In this document: one piece after another, positions 35,118-43,906 of the stretch | Numbering within the stretch: position 1 is the stretch's first letter | How the letters are laid out: each line of letters starts with the position of its first letter | NCBI GenBank assembly: GCA_031275085.1 | Contig: JAISPG010000078.1 | Coordinates: 124,001 to 188,000 of the forward strand | Direction: 5' to 3' | DNA from: Bacteroidales bacterium | GTDB taxonomy: Bacteria > Bacteroidota > Bacteroidia > Bacteroidales > ML635J-15 | DNA length: 64,000 nt | Made by a program: the position numbers and the translations under genes | The notes under the pieces: generated by a model | Databases searched by the model: none | Told to the model about the DNA's origin: nothing | The model's input: the letters and a program-made list of their open reading frames with translations, nothing else

Positions 35118-36316
35118 TGAAAAGAATTTTCAATATCATATTATTTATTTTGATATGTTCAATAAAAATTCTTGGACAGGATGCAAGTGCTGTATCAAAT
35201 TATTATAAAGCATTGAACTATTATCAGAATAAAAATGACAAATCTGCATTAGAACAACTGGAATCATGTAATGAAGATATAAAATGTATTGAGTTCACAG
35301 GTAAAATATATTTTAAAAATAAAGATTACGTAAAAGCAATAAGTATTTTTAAATCACTACTGGAAAAGGAACCTGCCGAAGCAAGTTTTTATTTATCACT
35401 GATCTTTGCTGATATGGGTTTTGCTGATGAAAGTATATTATGGCTTGAAAAATATTTCGAATACAAAAATCCAAGATTTTATTCCCGGATAATTTCAAAC
35501 AAAGAATTTGATAATATTGCAAAAACATCCGAATGGCGTGAATTCTGGAAAACAGAAAGATATCCTAAAAATTATGAACAGTTTGAAGAAGCTGAGTATA
35601 AAGTAAGATCAGAAAATTATACGGATGCCATAAACATATTGAATAACATACAAGGCTCCTCTTCTGATTATTATAAAAATTATTTGACAGCGTTGTCTTA
35701 TTTTAATCTTGGAAATTATCAGGAAGCAAACAAATTTGTTGATATATCAATTAATGAAAAACAAAAATTCATTGATGCATATAAATTGAAATATAAAATA
35801 TCCATAAATAATAAAGATTATAATAGTGCATATAATTCTGTAAATACTCTTTTAAAAATAGATGAATATGATCCTGTTCATTTGTTGGAAAAGGCTGAGG
35901 TTTTAAATTTGTCATCTAAATTTGAAGAAGCGGAAAAATATATAAATGAATATACAGGTTATTTTCCAGATAATGAGAATGCATTATTATTAAAAGCACA
36001 TATTTTCATAAATAATAAGAAAAATTTTGATGCATTACTGGTATTAAATTCACTTATTGATAAAAACCCGTCTGTAACGGAATATTTTCTGCTCAGGGCA
36101 GATATAAACTATAATTTCAAATCTTGGGATATCGCAAAAAAAGATTATTCAATGGCTTTGGATATCAATCCGGATCAACCGGAGGCATATTTTAAATTAG
36201 GAATGTGTTATTATAATCAGGGAGCTATGAAAAAAGCATGCTACAACTGGAATAAAGCCGCTCAAATGAAGCATCGTGAAGCAACCAGAATGTTATATGA
36301 TTATTGCGGATATTAA
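35114..36316 (+). CDS. Tetratricopeptide repeat protein, secreted
   Basis: Signal peptide; TPR-like helices (AKKDYSMALDINPDQPEAYFKLGMCYYNQGAMKKACYNWNKAAQ); ATGA overlap with upstream gene. Confidence 0.85.
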   Translation: MMKRIFNIILFILICSIKILGQDASAVSNYYKALNYYQNKNDKSALEQLESCNEDIKCIEFTGKIYFKNKDYVKAISIFKSLLEKEPAEASFYLSLIFADMGFADESILWLEKYFEYKNPRFYSRIISNKEFDNIAKTSEWREFWKTERYPKNYEQFEEAEYKVRSENYTDAINILNNIQGSSSDYYKNYLTALSYFNLGNYQEANKFVDISINEKQKFIDAYKLKYKISINNKDYNSAYNSVNTLLKIDEYDPVHLLEKAEVLNLSSKFEEAEKYINEYTGYFPDNENALLLKAHIFINNKKNFDALLVLNSLIDKNPSVTEYFLLRADINYNFKSWDIAKKDYSMALDINPDQPEAYFKLGMCYYNQGAMKKACYNWNKAAQMKHREATRMLYDYCGY

Positions 36317-36418
36317 TAATAAAAATATTTTGCCGGCTAACAATTTGTCTTAAAATTTGTTATTTAGTTTAGTAGAATAACCTAATTATTAAAATTTTTA
36401 ATTAATAAAATCAATATC

Positions 36419-36757
36419 ATGAAAAAATTATGGATTATATTTCCGGCTTTAGCTTTAACGCTTACTTTCAATCAGTTGAGCGCACAAAATGATCCTGGCA
36501 AAGCAACCAGGAATAATGCACAAAAGGAAATCAAACGTGAAGGAGAAGTCCAGAAGTCCCGCAATGAAAAAATGGAAAAAGAAGAAAATAAGGACTTAAA
36601 AAAATCGCAGAAAAGCAGAAAGAAATCCGAAAAGCATAATAATAAAATCAATAAAAAGAATCAACGGGAGTGGGACAGGGATGAGAGAAAAGCACTGAAT
36701 TCCTCTAATGCAGATATCAGAAAAAAAGACAAATTAATTATAGCAAACAAAGAATAG
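36419..36757 (+). CDS. Small secreted highly charged protein of unknown function
   Basis: Signal peptide (...NQLSAQ) followed by K/E/R/N-rich sequence. Confidence 0.6.
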   Translation: MKKLWIIFPALALTLTFNQLSAQNDPGKATRNNAQKEIKREGEVQKSRNEKMEKEENKDLKKSQKSRKKSEKHNNKINKKNQREWDRDERKALNSSNADIRKKDKLIIANKE

Positions 36758-36763
36758 ATTTCT

Positions 36764-37180
36764 TTATTCGAGTGATATCTCAAAAGAATAATTACCATAT
36801 CCCAAATCTGATTTATTCCGGTAGATTCTTACATAATAAGTTCCGGCAGGAAGGTAATCTACGGTAATCTTACAATCTCCTGTGTTGTCGTTGCCGTACA
36901 GGAAATTTCTTTCACTCTCCCCGCACCCATGCCATATTTCCAATTCGGGCTTAAAATCCGAATTACATGCAGAAAAAACTACATCATATGTATCATCCGT
37001 AATAGTTATATAATACCAATATACAGCTTCAGGAGAAAGATTTCCTGAATGTGGACTGTCATTTATCCGGCCATAGTTTACTGACATTGAACAATAATCC
37101 TCAATATCGGATCGCTGACAAAAAACAGTACTGCCAAATAATAGTATAATACCGGTAATAAATAAAAATTTAGTTCTCAT
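36764..37180 (-). CDS. Secreted protein of unknown function, pre-peptidase C-terminal (PPC)-like fold
   Basis: Signal peptide; YWYYITITDDTYDVVFSACNSDFKPELEIW...AGTYYVRIYRNKS. Confidence 0.6.
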   Translation of the reverse strand: MRTKFLFITGIILLFGSTVFCQRSDIEDYCSMSVNYGRINDSPHSGNLSPEAVYWYYITITDDTYDVVFSACNSDFKPELEIWHGCGESERNFLYGNDNTGDCKITVDYLPAGTYYVRIYRNKSDLGYGNYSFEISLE

Positions 37181-37382
37181 TTTTTAATGTTTGGATTGTT
37201 TTTTTATAAACAGTATGAGATTTCGAATGTTCATGAAACTGAATTTTTACTTCTCAATTTACATTATAAAATAATTTATTATTGATATAAAATTACGAAA
37301 ACCTCTATGTAAAAACATAACAATAAATTCGATATAGGTTTTGATTATTTTCTACCTTTGCCTGTGACAAATTTATGCAAAA

Positions 37383-39104
37383 ATGAATATAAGTAAAAAA
37401 TTAATAAATACATTTCTGATTACAGGATTAGTAATATTATTGACCATTTTTTTCAGTCGAACAGGGTATATTCGTAACGAAGGGTTCAATCCTACAGACG
37501 AAGGTGTTGTTATCGCCCAATCCTGGAGGGTCATTAATGGTGAAATTCCACATAAAGACTTTATTTCAATACGTCCGGCAGGCAGTGGAATTTTTCACAC
37601 GATTGATTTTATTTTTCCGGGTTCACTTGTGGAAAACTCACGTTGGATCGTATTGTTTCAGTATTTTGTAATTGCTTTATGCGTATCATTATTATTTTAC
37701 AGGGAAATAAACAAAAAATATAATATTTATGGATCTCCCGTCATACTAGTTTCCATGATAATTGCCGGATTTACACTAACAGTGTTGAATTATAATTTAT
37801 TTCCATGGACTACTGTTGATGCATTGTTTTGGACATCCATAGCCTTGCCGTTGATCTTTTCTGATAAGAATAAACTGAAAAATTATATAGGATTAATATT
37901 ATTAGCATTTGCCGCTTTGTCACGTCAGACATTTTTACTTATATCACTATTAGGGAATTGTTATATTATTTATCAATATCGTAAGGAATTTATTAAGTCC
38001 ATCCCTGTAATTTTGATCGGATTACTACCGTATATCGGTTATTTCCTGATGCTGTTTATAAATAACGGGTTGTCGGATTTTATCATCCAGATGTCAGGAA
38101 GATCTGAATTTTTCAGAACAGCAATCCTTAAATTCGGAAGCAGTTTTTTTAAAGGATATGCAGCACCGTTCAATTTTGTAATAATATTTATATCTGTTTT
38201 GCTGATCATCAGGAAAAAACACAATTTTATCGAAATGTTTGTTAACAAAGGTTTACATGCAGTAGTTTCGATAATATATATAATTCTTGCCGTGATAATG
38301 ATTGTCCGCCATTTTCTTGCTGCCGAATTTAATGCTTATGGTATGCCTTTTGAAATATTTTTTATATTGTTGACATTTATATTTTTCCATTATTCTGTCT
38401 ACCCCTTTAATAGCAGAATAAGAACAATTGCAATATCAATACTTCTAATATCATGGGTTTCGGCAATTTCACTCGGGGCAAACACTCCTGTTTTCTCTGT
38501 TGGTTTAATGTTTATCACTTTAGTTTCGCTTGTAGCAGATATTTTATTGGAATATCCTTTCGAAAAAATTAAAATTATTGAAAATAAATATATCATATTA
38601 ATAATTTCAGTAGGATTATTTATTGTTGGATATTTTGGACAACAAAATAATAATTACAGAGATAACAAACCGGAAAAACTTGTATATGGTTTAAATTATG
38701 CAAGTCCCGAATTCGGAAAAATAAAAACAAATCATTCCATGGTGGCTTATTATAGTGATCTTAAAGATATTTACAGTTTTTTGGATAATGCTGAAAATAA
38801 TACTGTGGTTTTTCCATGTAATGCAATTTTTTATCCTGTGATGAAAACAAAAAATCCTATGAGCCTGGACTGGTTGAATCCTTATGAATATACAGGTCAG
38901 GAAGAGCGGATAAAAAAAGACTTACTTTCAGTCATATACGAAAAAGATGTTTATTTTATTGTTGATAAAATAGATGTAAGAATAATTAACAATAAAATTA
39001 AACCTATGGTATATAATACTGATATTGTGTATGATATAATAAGAGAAAATTGTAAAAAAATTGAAATGGATTCTGATTTTTTTGAAATATACAAGAGTTT
39101 CTGA
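37383..39104 (+). CDS. Multi-TM GT-C-like membrane protein (possible glycosyltransferase)
   Basis: About 11-12 hydrophobic segments; early loop FNPTDEGVVIAQSWRVINGEIPHKDFISIRPAGS resembles GT39-type proteins. Confidence 0.55.
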   Translation: MNISKKLINTFLITGLVILLTIFFSRTGYIRNEGFNPTDEGVVIAQSWRVINGEIPHKDFISIRPAGSGIFHTIDFIFPGSLVENSRWIVLFQYFVIALCVSLLFYREINKKYNIYGSPVILVSMIIAGFTLTVLNYNLFPWTTVDALFWTSIALPLIFSDKNKLKNYIGLILLAFAALSRQTFLLISLLGNCYIIYQYRKEFIKSIPVILIGLLPYIGYFLMLFINNGLSDFIIQMSGRSEFFRTAILKFGSSFFKGYAAPFNFVIIFISVLLIIRKKHNFIEMFVNKGLHAVVSIIYIILAVIMIVRHFLAAEFNAYGMPFEIFFILLTFIFFHYSVYPFNSRIRTIAISILLISWVSAISLGANTPVFSVGLMFITLVSLVADILLEYPFEKIKIIENKYIILIISVGLFIVGYFGQQNNNYRDNKPEKLVYGLNYASPEFGKIKTNHSMVAYYSDLKDIYSFLDNAENNTVVFPCNAIFYPVMKTKNPMSLDWLNPYEYTGQEERIKKDLLSVIYEKDVYFIVDKIDVRIINNKIKPMVYNTDIVYDIIRENCKKIEMDSDFFEIYKSF

Positions 39105-39106
39105 TT

Positions 39107-39991
39107 TTAAAATAAACTTAGCTGCCGGTTTTGGTTTTCGGGTTTATAAAAATTCATTCTTGTATCTATACCAAGTTTATCTGTCAATTCTGTAAATATT
39201 CTTTGTAAACGATAATATTCGGGACTGTTGCAGATATAATTTTCTCCGAATTTATTAACATATTTTTCTTTCATTTCCGGGAAATAATTGTCTATTGATT
39301 TATAAAAAAAATCTCTTGAACCCTTTCTTAAAGTAAGTCCGAACATTGGTATAATATAAGATGCTCCGCAGTCTTTTGCTTTTTTTATGATATTTTCAAG
39401 GTTTTCAATATCGTCGTTGATATAAGGTAGTAGCGGCATTAATGTAATTCCCGTATAAATTCCGTTTGAAGCCAATTGTTCTATCGCTTTAAATCTTGCA
39501 GACGAAAGAGGAGCCAATGGTTCTATTTTTGCGGAAAGCTTATCGTCAAAAGTTGTTATTGTAATACTTCCTGCAGCGTAAGTTTTGGCGATTTCCTGTA
39601 ATACATCCAGATCTCTGGTTATAAGATCACTTTTTGTAATAACATGAACAGGAAATTTCTCCGATGCAATTATTTTCATTGCATTACGTGTGATCTCCAG
39701 GTCTTTTTCTACAGGCATATACGGATCATTCATAGATCCTGTCCCGATTGTCCCTTTGTTTTTACGTTTTAGTTTTAATTCTCTGGTTAACAGATCCAGA
39801 GCATTTTGCTTCACGGATATTTGTGAAATATCTCCTACCCCATAACAATCGCTTCTTGTATCACAATATATACAACCATGCTGGCACCCGCGATATAAAT
39901 TCATATTGTATGTTATACCAAAAAAAGCATCTGTCTGGCGCAATTTCGACAAAATTGATTTTGCCTGTATATATTTTATATCTTTATTCAT
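39107..39991 (-). CDS. Radical SAM protein, spore photoproduct lyase (SPL)-like family
   Basis: MNLYRGCQHGCIYCDTRSDCY (CxxxCxxC), GTGSMNDPYMPVEKDLEITR, HVITKSDLITRD. Confidence 0.88.
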   Translation of the reverse strand: MNKDIKYIQAKSILSKLRQTDAFFGITYNMNLYRGCQHGCIYCDTRSDCYGVGDISQISVKQNALDLLTRELKLKRKNKGTIGTGSMNDPYMPVEKDLEITRNAMKIIASEKFPVHVITKSDLITRDLDVLQEIAKTYAAGSITITTFDDKLSAKIEPLAPLSSARFKAIEQLASNGIYTGITLMPLLPYINDDIENLENIIKKAKDCGASYIIPMFGLTLRKGSRDFFYKSIDNYFPEMKEKYVNKFGENYICNSPEYYRLQRIFTELTDKLGIDTRMNFYKPENQNRQLSLF

Positions 39992-40071
39992 TTCGGTAAA
40001 CTAAAACAAAATTATATGAATAGTACTAACGTTTACTAAATATTATAAAATATTTATTTAAAGAATTATTT

Positions 40072-41208
40072 TTGTGCATTAAAAACAAGTTTATGAGATG
40101 GTTATTTTTATTATTGATGATAGCGGTATTTTTATCCGTTAATTTATATGTTTTTTTACGGGCCTGGCAGGCTATAGGGTTAAATAATATGATATGGAAA
40201 ATAGCTTTTATAGCTATAGCGGTGCTGCTTTCCGTTTCAATGTTTGTTTTCTTTATGATTTCGGAATCAGTACCGATATCGGTTTCCGGTTTTTTGTACA
40301 GATTCAGTACTACATGGTTTATAGCTTTTATATATTTCTTTTTATTTATATTGCTAAGAGACATAATACTGGTGGTTGACAGGTATACTCATTTTATTCC
40401 GGTCTCAATATCCGCAAATCCGAAATTCTATCAGTTAAGTTTTTATGTAACTACTGGTATTGCTGTAGTTATATTGTTAATCGGATTTATAAATTACAAT
40501 TCCAAGAAAAGAGTTGAGCTTACTATAGATACCGGAAAAATGAAAGAAAGTGTAAAAATGGTAATGGTCAGCGACCTTCATTTGGGATATGCAATAGGAA
40601 CCGGTGAAGTTGACAAATGGGTAAAATTAATAAATAAAGAAAATCCGGATATTGTTTTGATAGCCGGAGATCTAATTGATAACAGTGTTCGACCGCTTAA
40701 TGAGTTGAATTTTGATCTGCATCTGAAAAATATAAATGCTCCGCTGGGAGTTTATGCATGCCCCGGAAATCATGAATTCATAAGCAATATCCAAAGGAGT
40801 GCCGAATTTATGAAAAAGAGCAATATAAATTTTCTGGTCGATACTACAGTATTAATAAATAATAGTTTTTATCTGATCGGAAGGAACGACAAAACTGATC
40901 CGAACAGAAAAACCATTGATGAACTGGCGGCAGGGCTTGACAGGTCTAAACCTGTTGTTCTGTTGGATCATCAACCATATAATCTTGAAGAAACCAGTAA
41001 GAATAAAATAGATCTTCAACTTTCGGGACATACTCACAAAGGACAGGTTTGGCCTATAACATGGATAATAAATGCAATGTACGAAGTTCCTTATGGTTTT
41101 AAGAAAAAAGAAGATACAAATATATATGTAAGTTCCGGTTTGGGAATATGGGGAGGAAAATTCAGAATAGGTTCATCTTCCGAATATGCAGTAATTTATC
41201 TTAAATAA
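40072..41208 (+). CDS. Membrane-anchored metallophosphoesterase (YaeI/YkuE-like)
   Basis: MVSDLHLGYAIGTGEV, DIVLIAGDLIDN, YACPGNHEF, LLDHQP, LQLSGHTHKGQ. Confidence 0.92.
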   Translation: MCIKNKFMRWLFLLLMIAVFLSVNLYVFLRAWQAIGLNNMIWKIAFIAIAVLLSVSMFVFFMISESVPISVSGFLYRFSTTWFIAFIYFFLFILLRDIILVVDRYTHFIPVSISANPKFYQLSFYVTTGIAVVILLIGFINYNSKKRVELTIDTGKMKESVKMVMVSDLHLGYAIGTGEVDKWVKLINKENPDIVLIAGDLIDNSVRPLNELNFDLHLKNINAPLGVYACPGNHEFISNIQRSAEFMKKSNINFLVDTTVLINNSFYLIGRNDKTDPNRKTIDELAAGLDRSKPVVLLDHQPYNLEETSKNKIDLQLSGHTHKGQVWPITWIINAMYEVPYGFKKKEDTNIYVSSGLGIWGGKFRIGSSSEYAVIYLK

Positions 41209-41269
41209 ACGTGAATTATGGATTATTTCTCAACAAAAGTTGCTAATCTGAAATGAAAAGGGTGAAATA

Positions 41270-41459
41270 ATACCAAAGTGAAATATTTTTAATCCTATTT
41301 TAAGAATCTTTACGAAATTCAAGTCTGGTAATAACCCGGGCATCCTGTTAAGGATGCTACTTTTTTGAAAGTCTCATACCTCTGGCATGAGTTGTACTAC
41401 GGATTATATTTCTACCAGACTTTCATTCCTATGGAATTAAAAATAATTCACTTTGGTAT
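41270..41459. repeat. Inverted-repeat-bounded, multi-hairpin element (MITE-like candidate)
   Basis: 24-bp terminal inverted repeats (ATACCAAAGTGAAATATTTTTAAT / ATTAAAAATAATTCACTTTGGTAT, 1 mismatch), inner AGTCTGGTA/TACCAGACT, and internal hairpins GCATCCT-GTTA-AGGATGC and CTCATACC-TCT-GGCATGAG. Confidence 0.75.
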
Positions 41460-41472
41460 AAGAAACTTATAA

Positions 41473-43527
41473 TTAGTTAACAGTATTTAAAAAACTGTAT
41501 TTTTCTCCATAGTCCATGTGCTGTTTTATAAAATCCATAGGATATTCCAGTTTAAAATCAATGAAATCTCCGTCTTTTTCTACCGGAACGATTTCAGGAT
41601 TTATAAAACCTCCATATGGTTTAAGATTCAGAGATTGATACCTCTCCCTTACTTCTTTATGTAATTCAGGATCTATTTTTACAGCATAAGTATCAATAAG
41701 GTTCTTTCCTGCACTATAATCTCCTTCTGATTTGATTCTTTGTATTTCAGCCAATAATTCTCCAAATAAAATACGTAATTTATCATAATCATTTATCATG
41801 ACGTAAGTTTTGCCGTCTATAACTTTTTTCTCAATTACATTATCTGCTTTGCCATGATCATATGCCCATGTAGCAATAAGTTTACGAGCCTGCATATGAG
41901 CCTGGGTAACATCTTTTCCAAGTTCAATGCGAGCATACTGAGTTTGTAGTCCATTACGTATATAGCTGTTATATTCGGCTTTTGCAACATTAATATCCGG
42001 ACTTATCCCTAATTCAACCATTTTCGGATCTGCAATATAATATAAAGCAAACAGGTCTGCTCTGGCTTCTTCTAAAGATGAACTGTTTTCAAGAAGGGCA
42101 TTTGAAGAAGTTCCGGGTAATAACTGACCTGAACCGTGACCTAAACATTCGTGAAGATCTGTATGTAAAACACTTCCGATTGATCCCCATTGTTTATTCA
42201 ATTCTCTTTCTTCTTCAGAGTATACAAACTCGCCTGATAAACTTCTCGGAGATTCTTCTGCTGCTTTATCATAGGCTTCCATTAAGTTTGTTATTGTTAC
42301 GGATTTTGAACCGTAATCTTTCCTTATCCAGTCGGCATTAGGAAGGTTTATCCCTATAGGAGGAGTCGGAAAACAATCTCCGCCAAGTGTTGTTGCTATT
42401 ATAGCCTTTGCAGAAACTCCTTTTACTTCTTTCTTTTTAAATCTGGTATCAACAGGAGAATTGTCTTCAAACCATTGTGCATTCTCACTTATAATATTTG
42501 AAATCTTTGTTGCTTCAAAATCTTTGAAATTTACAACTGCTTCCCAGGTTGCTTTCATTCCCAACGGGTCTCCGTAAACTTCAATAAATCCGTTTACAAA
42601 ATCAACAGTCGATTCTGTATCCTGTACCCATGCCACATTGTAATCGTCCCAGGTTTTCAGATCACCGTTTTTATAATAATCAATAAGAAGATTTGTATAA
42701 TTTCTTTGAGTATCATTTTCCGCTACCTTGTTAGCTTTTTCAAGCCAGTAAATTATTTGCTCCAGTGCTTCGCTATAAAGTCCGCCGACTTTATATACTT
42801 CTTCATAAATTTTTCCTTCTTTTTTTACCAGCTTTGAATTTAATCCGTAAGAAATTGGTGTAGGATCATCCGGATTTTCCATTTTTGTATAAAATTCTTT
42901 GGCTTCTTTTTCTGTAACTCCTTCATAGAAGTTTGTTGATGATTCTGTAATAATATCTTTTTTATCATCATTACTTTGTTTCATCTTATATATATCAGGA
43001 TTGCAGATAATATCAGCTATCCAGTTACCAAACTCTTCAACCGGCATGTTTTCCGCTACAGGGAATCCTGCTTCGTTGCTGTTTTGTATCAGCTCTTTAA
43101 GGTACTCTGCTGAAAAATCAGGTAAAATCTTATCTTCAGCATAATGGTGATGAATACCGTTACTGAAAAAAACTCTTTTTGCATATACTATAAAACTTTT
43201 ATAATCTTCGGATGATTTGTCTCCATTGTATGTATCAATTATATTTTCCAGTGTTTTTCTGACATGAAGATTATATTTGAAATTCTGGTCCCACAAAATA
43301 TCCCTTCCGCATTTTGCAGCTTCTCCAAGATAATAAACATATGCTTTTTGCTGAAGTGTCAGGTCGTCCCAGTTAGGGATCTGATAGCGCATTACTTTGA
43401 TGTCAGCAAATTCATCTACAAGATATTTGAAACTTTCTGTTTCGCTGTCTGTCTTTGACTCCTGCTTATCTGAACTGCAGGCAAAAAAAAGTCCTACGAT
43501 CGTGGTTAACATTACTATCCTTTTCAT
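41473..43527 (-). CDS. Dipeptidyl-peptidase III family (M49) lipoprotein
   Basis: LFFACSSDKQ lipobox; DLHECLGHGSGQLLPG and SSSLEEARADLFALYY. Confidence 0.92.
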   Translation of the reverse strand: MKRIVMLTTIVGLFFACSSDKQESKTDSETESFKYLVDEFADIKVMRYQIPNWDDLTLQQKAYVYYLGEAAKCGRDILWDQNFKYNLHVRKTLENIIDTYNGDKSSEDYKSFIVYAKRVFFSNGIHHHYAEDKILPDFSAEYLKELIQNSNEAGFPVAENMPVEEFGNWIADIICNPDIYKMKQSNDDKKDIITESSTNFYEGVTEKEAKEFYTKMENPDDPTPISYGLNSKLVKKEGKIYEEVYKVGGLYSEALEQIIYWLEKANKVAENDTQRNYTNLLIDYYKNGDLKTWDDYNVAWVQDTESTVDFVNGFIEVYGDPLGMKATWEAVVNFKDFEATKISNIISENAQWFEDNSPVDTRFKKKEVKGVSAKAIIATTLGGDCFPTPPIGINLPNADWIRKDYGSKSVTITNLMEAYDKAAEESPRSLSGEFVYSEEERELNKQWGSIGSVLHTDLHECLGHGSGQLLPGTSSNALLENSSSLEEARADLFALYYIADPKMVELGISPDINVAKAEYNSYIRNGLQTQYARIELGKDVTQAHMQARKLIATWAYDHGKADNVIEKKVIDGKTYVMINDYDKLRILFGELLAEIQRIKSEGDYSAGKNLIDTYAVKIDPELHKEVRERYQSLNLKPYGGFINPEIVPVEKDGDFIDFKLEYPMDFIKQHMDYGEKYSFLNTVN

Positions 43528-43906
43528 TTATTAAAAAATTTATTAATTATTAATTTTGATTTGTTTCAGACAAAAATAATACTTTTTAATTAAAAGTTCA
43601 TAAAGTAAATTTACAGATAATTATTATCCTTCTGAGTAATTAGCTTATTTTATAAAATAACTATTTTAATATAAATAGTATTTTAATACATTTTATATTT
43701 ATAAATAAATAATTAATACTAATTAGACAAAATAAGGCATATACAACAAATAATTATAAGTAATAATAAATCGAATTTTAATTATTATATTGATATTCAA
43801 ATGTTATTAGTATAATATTTAAATATTTATAATTAAATAATTTATTTATATAAAAAATTATATATAGAATAAACTACTTTCAGCATTTTTACTGAAAATC
43901 AAAGTT

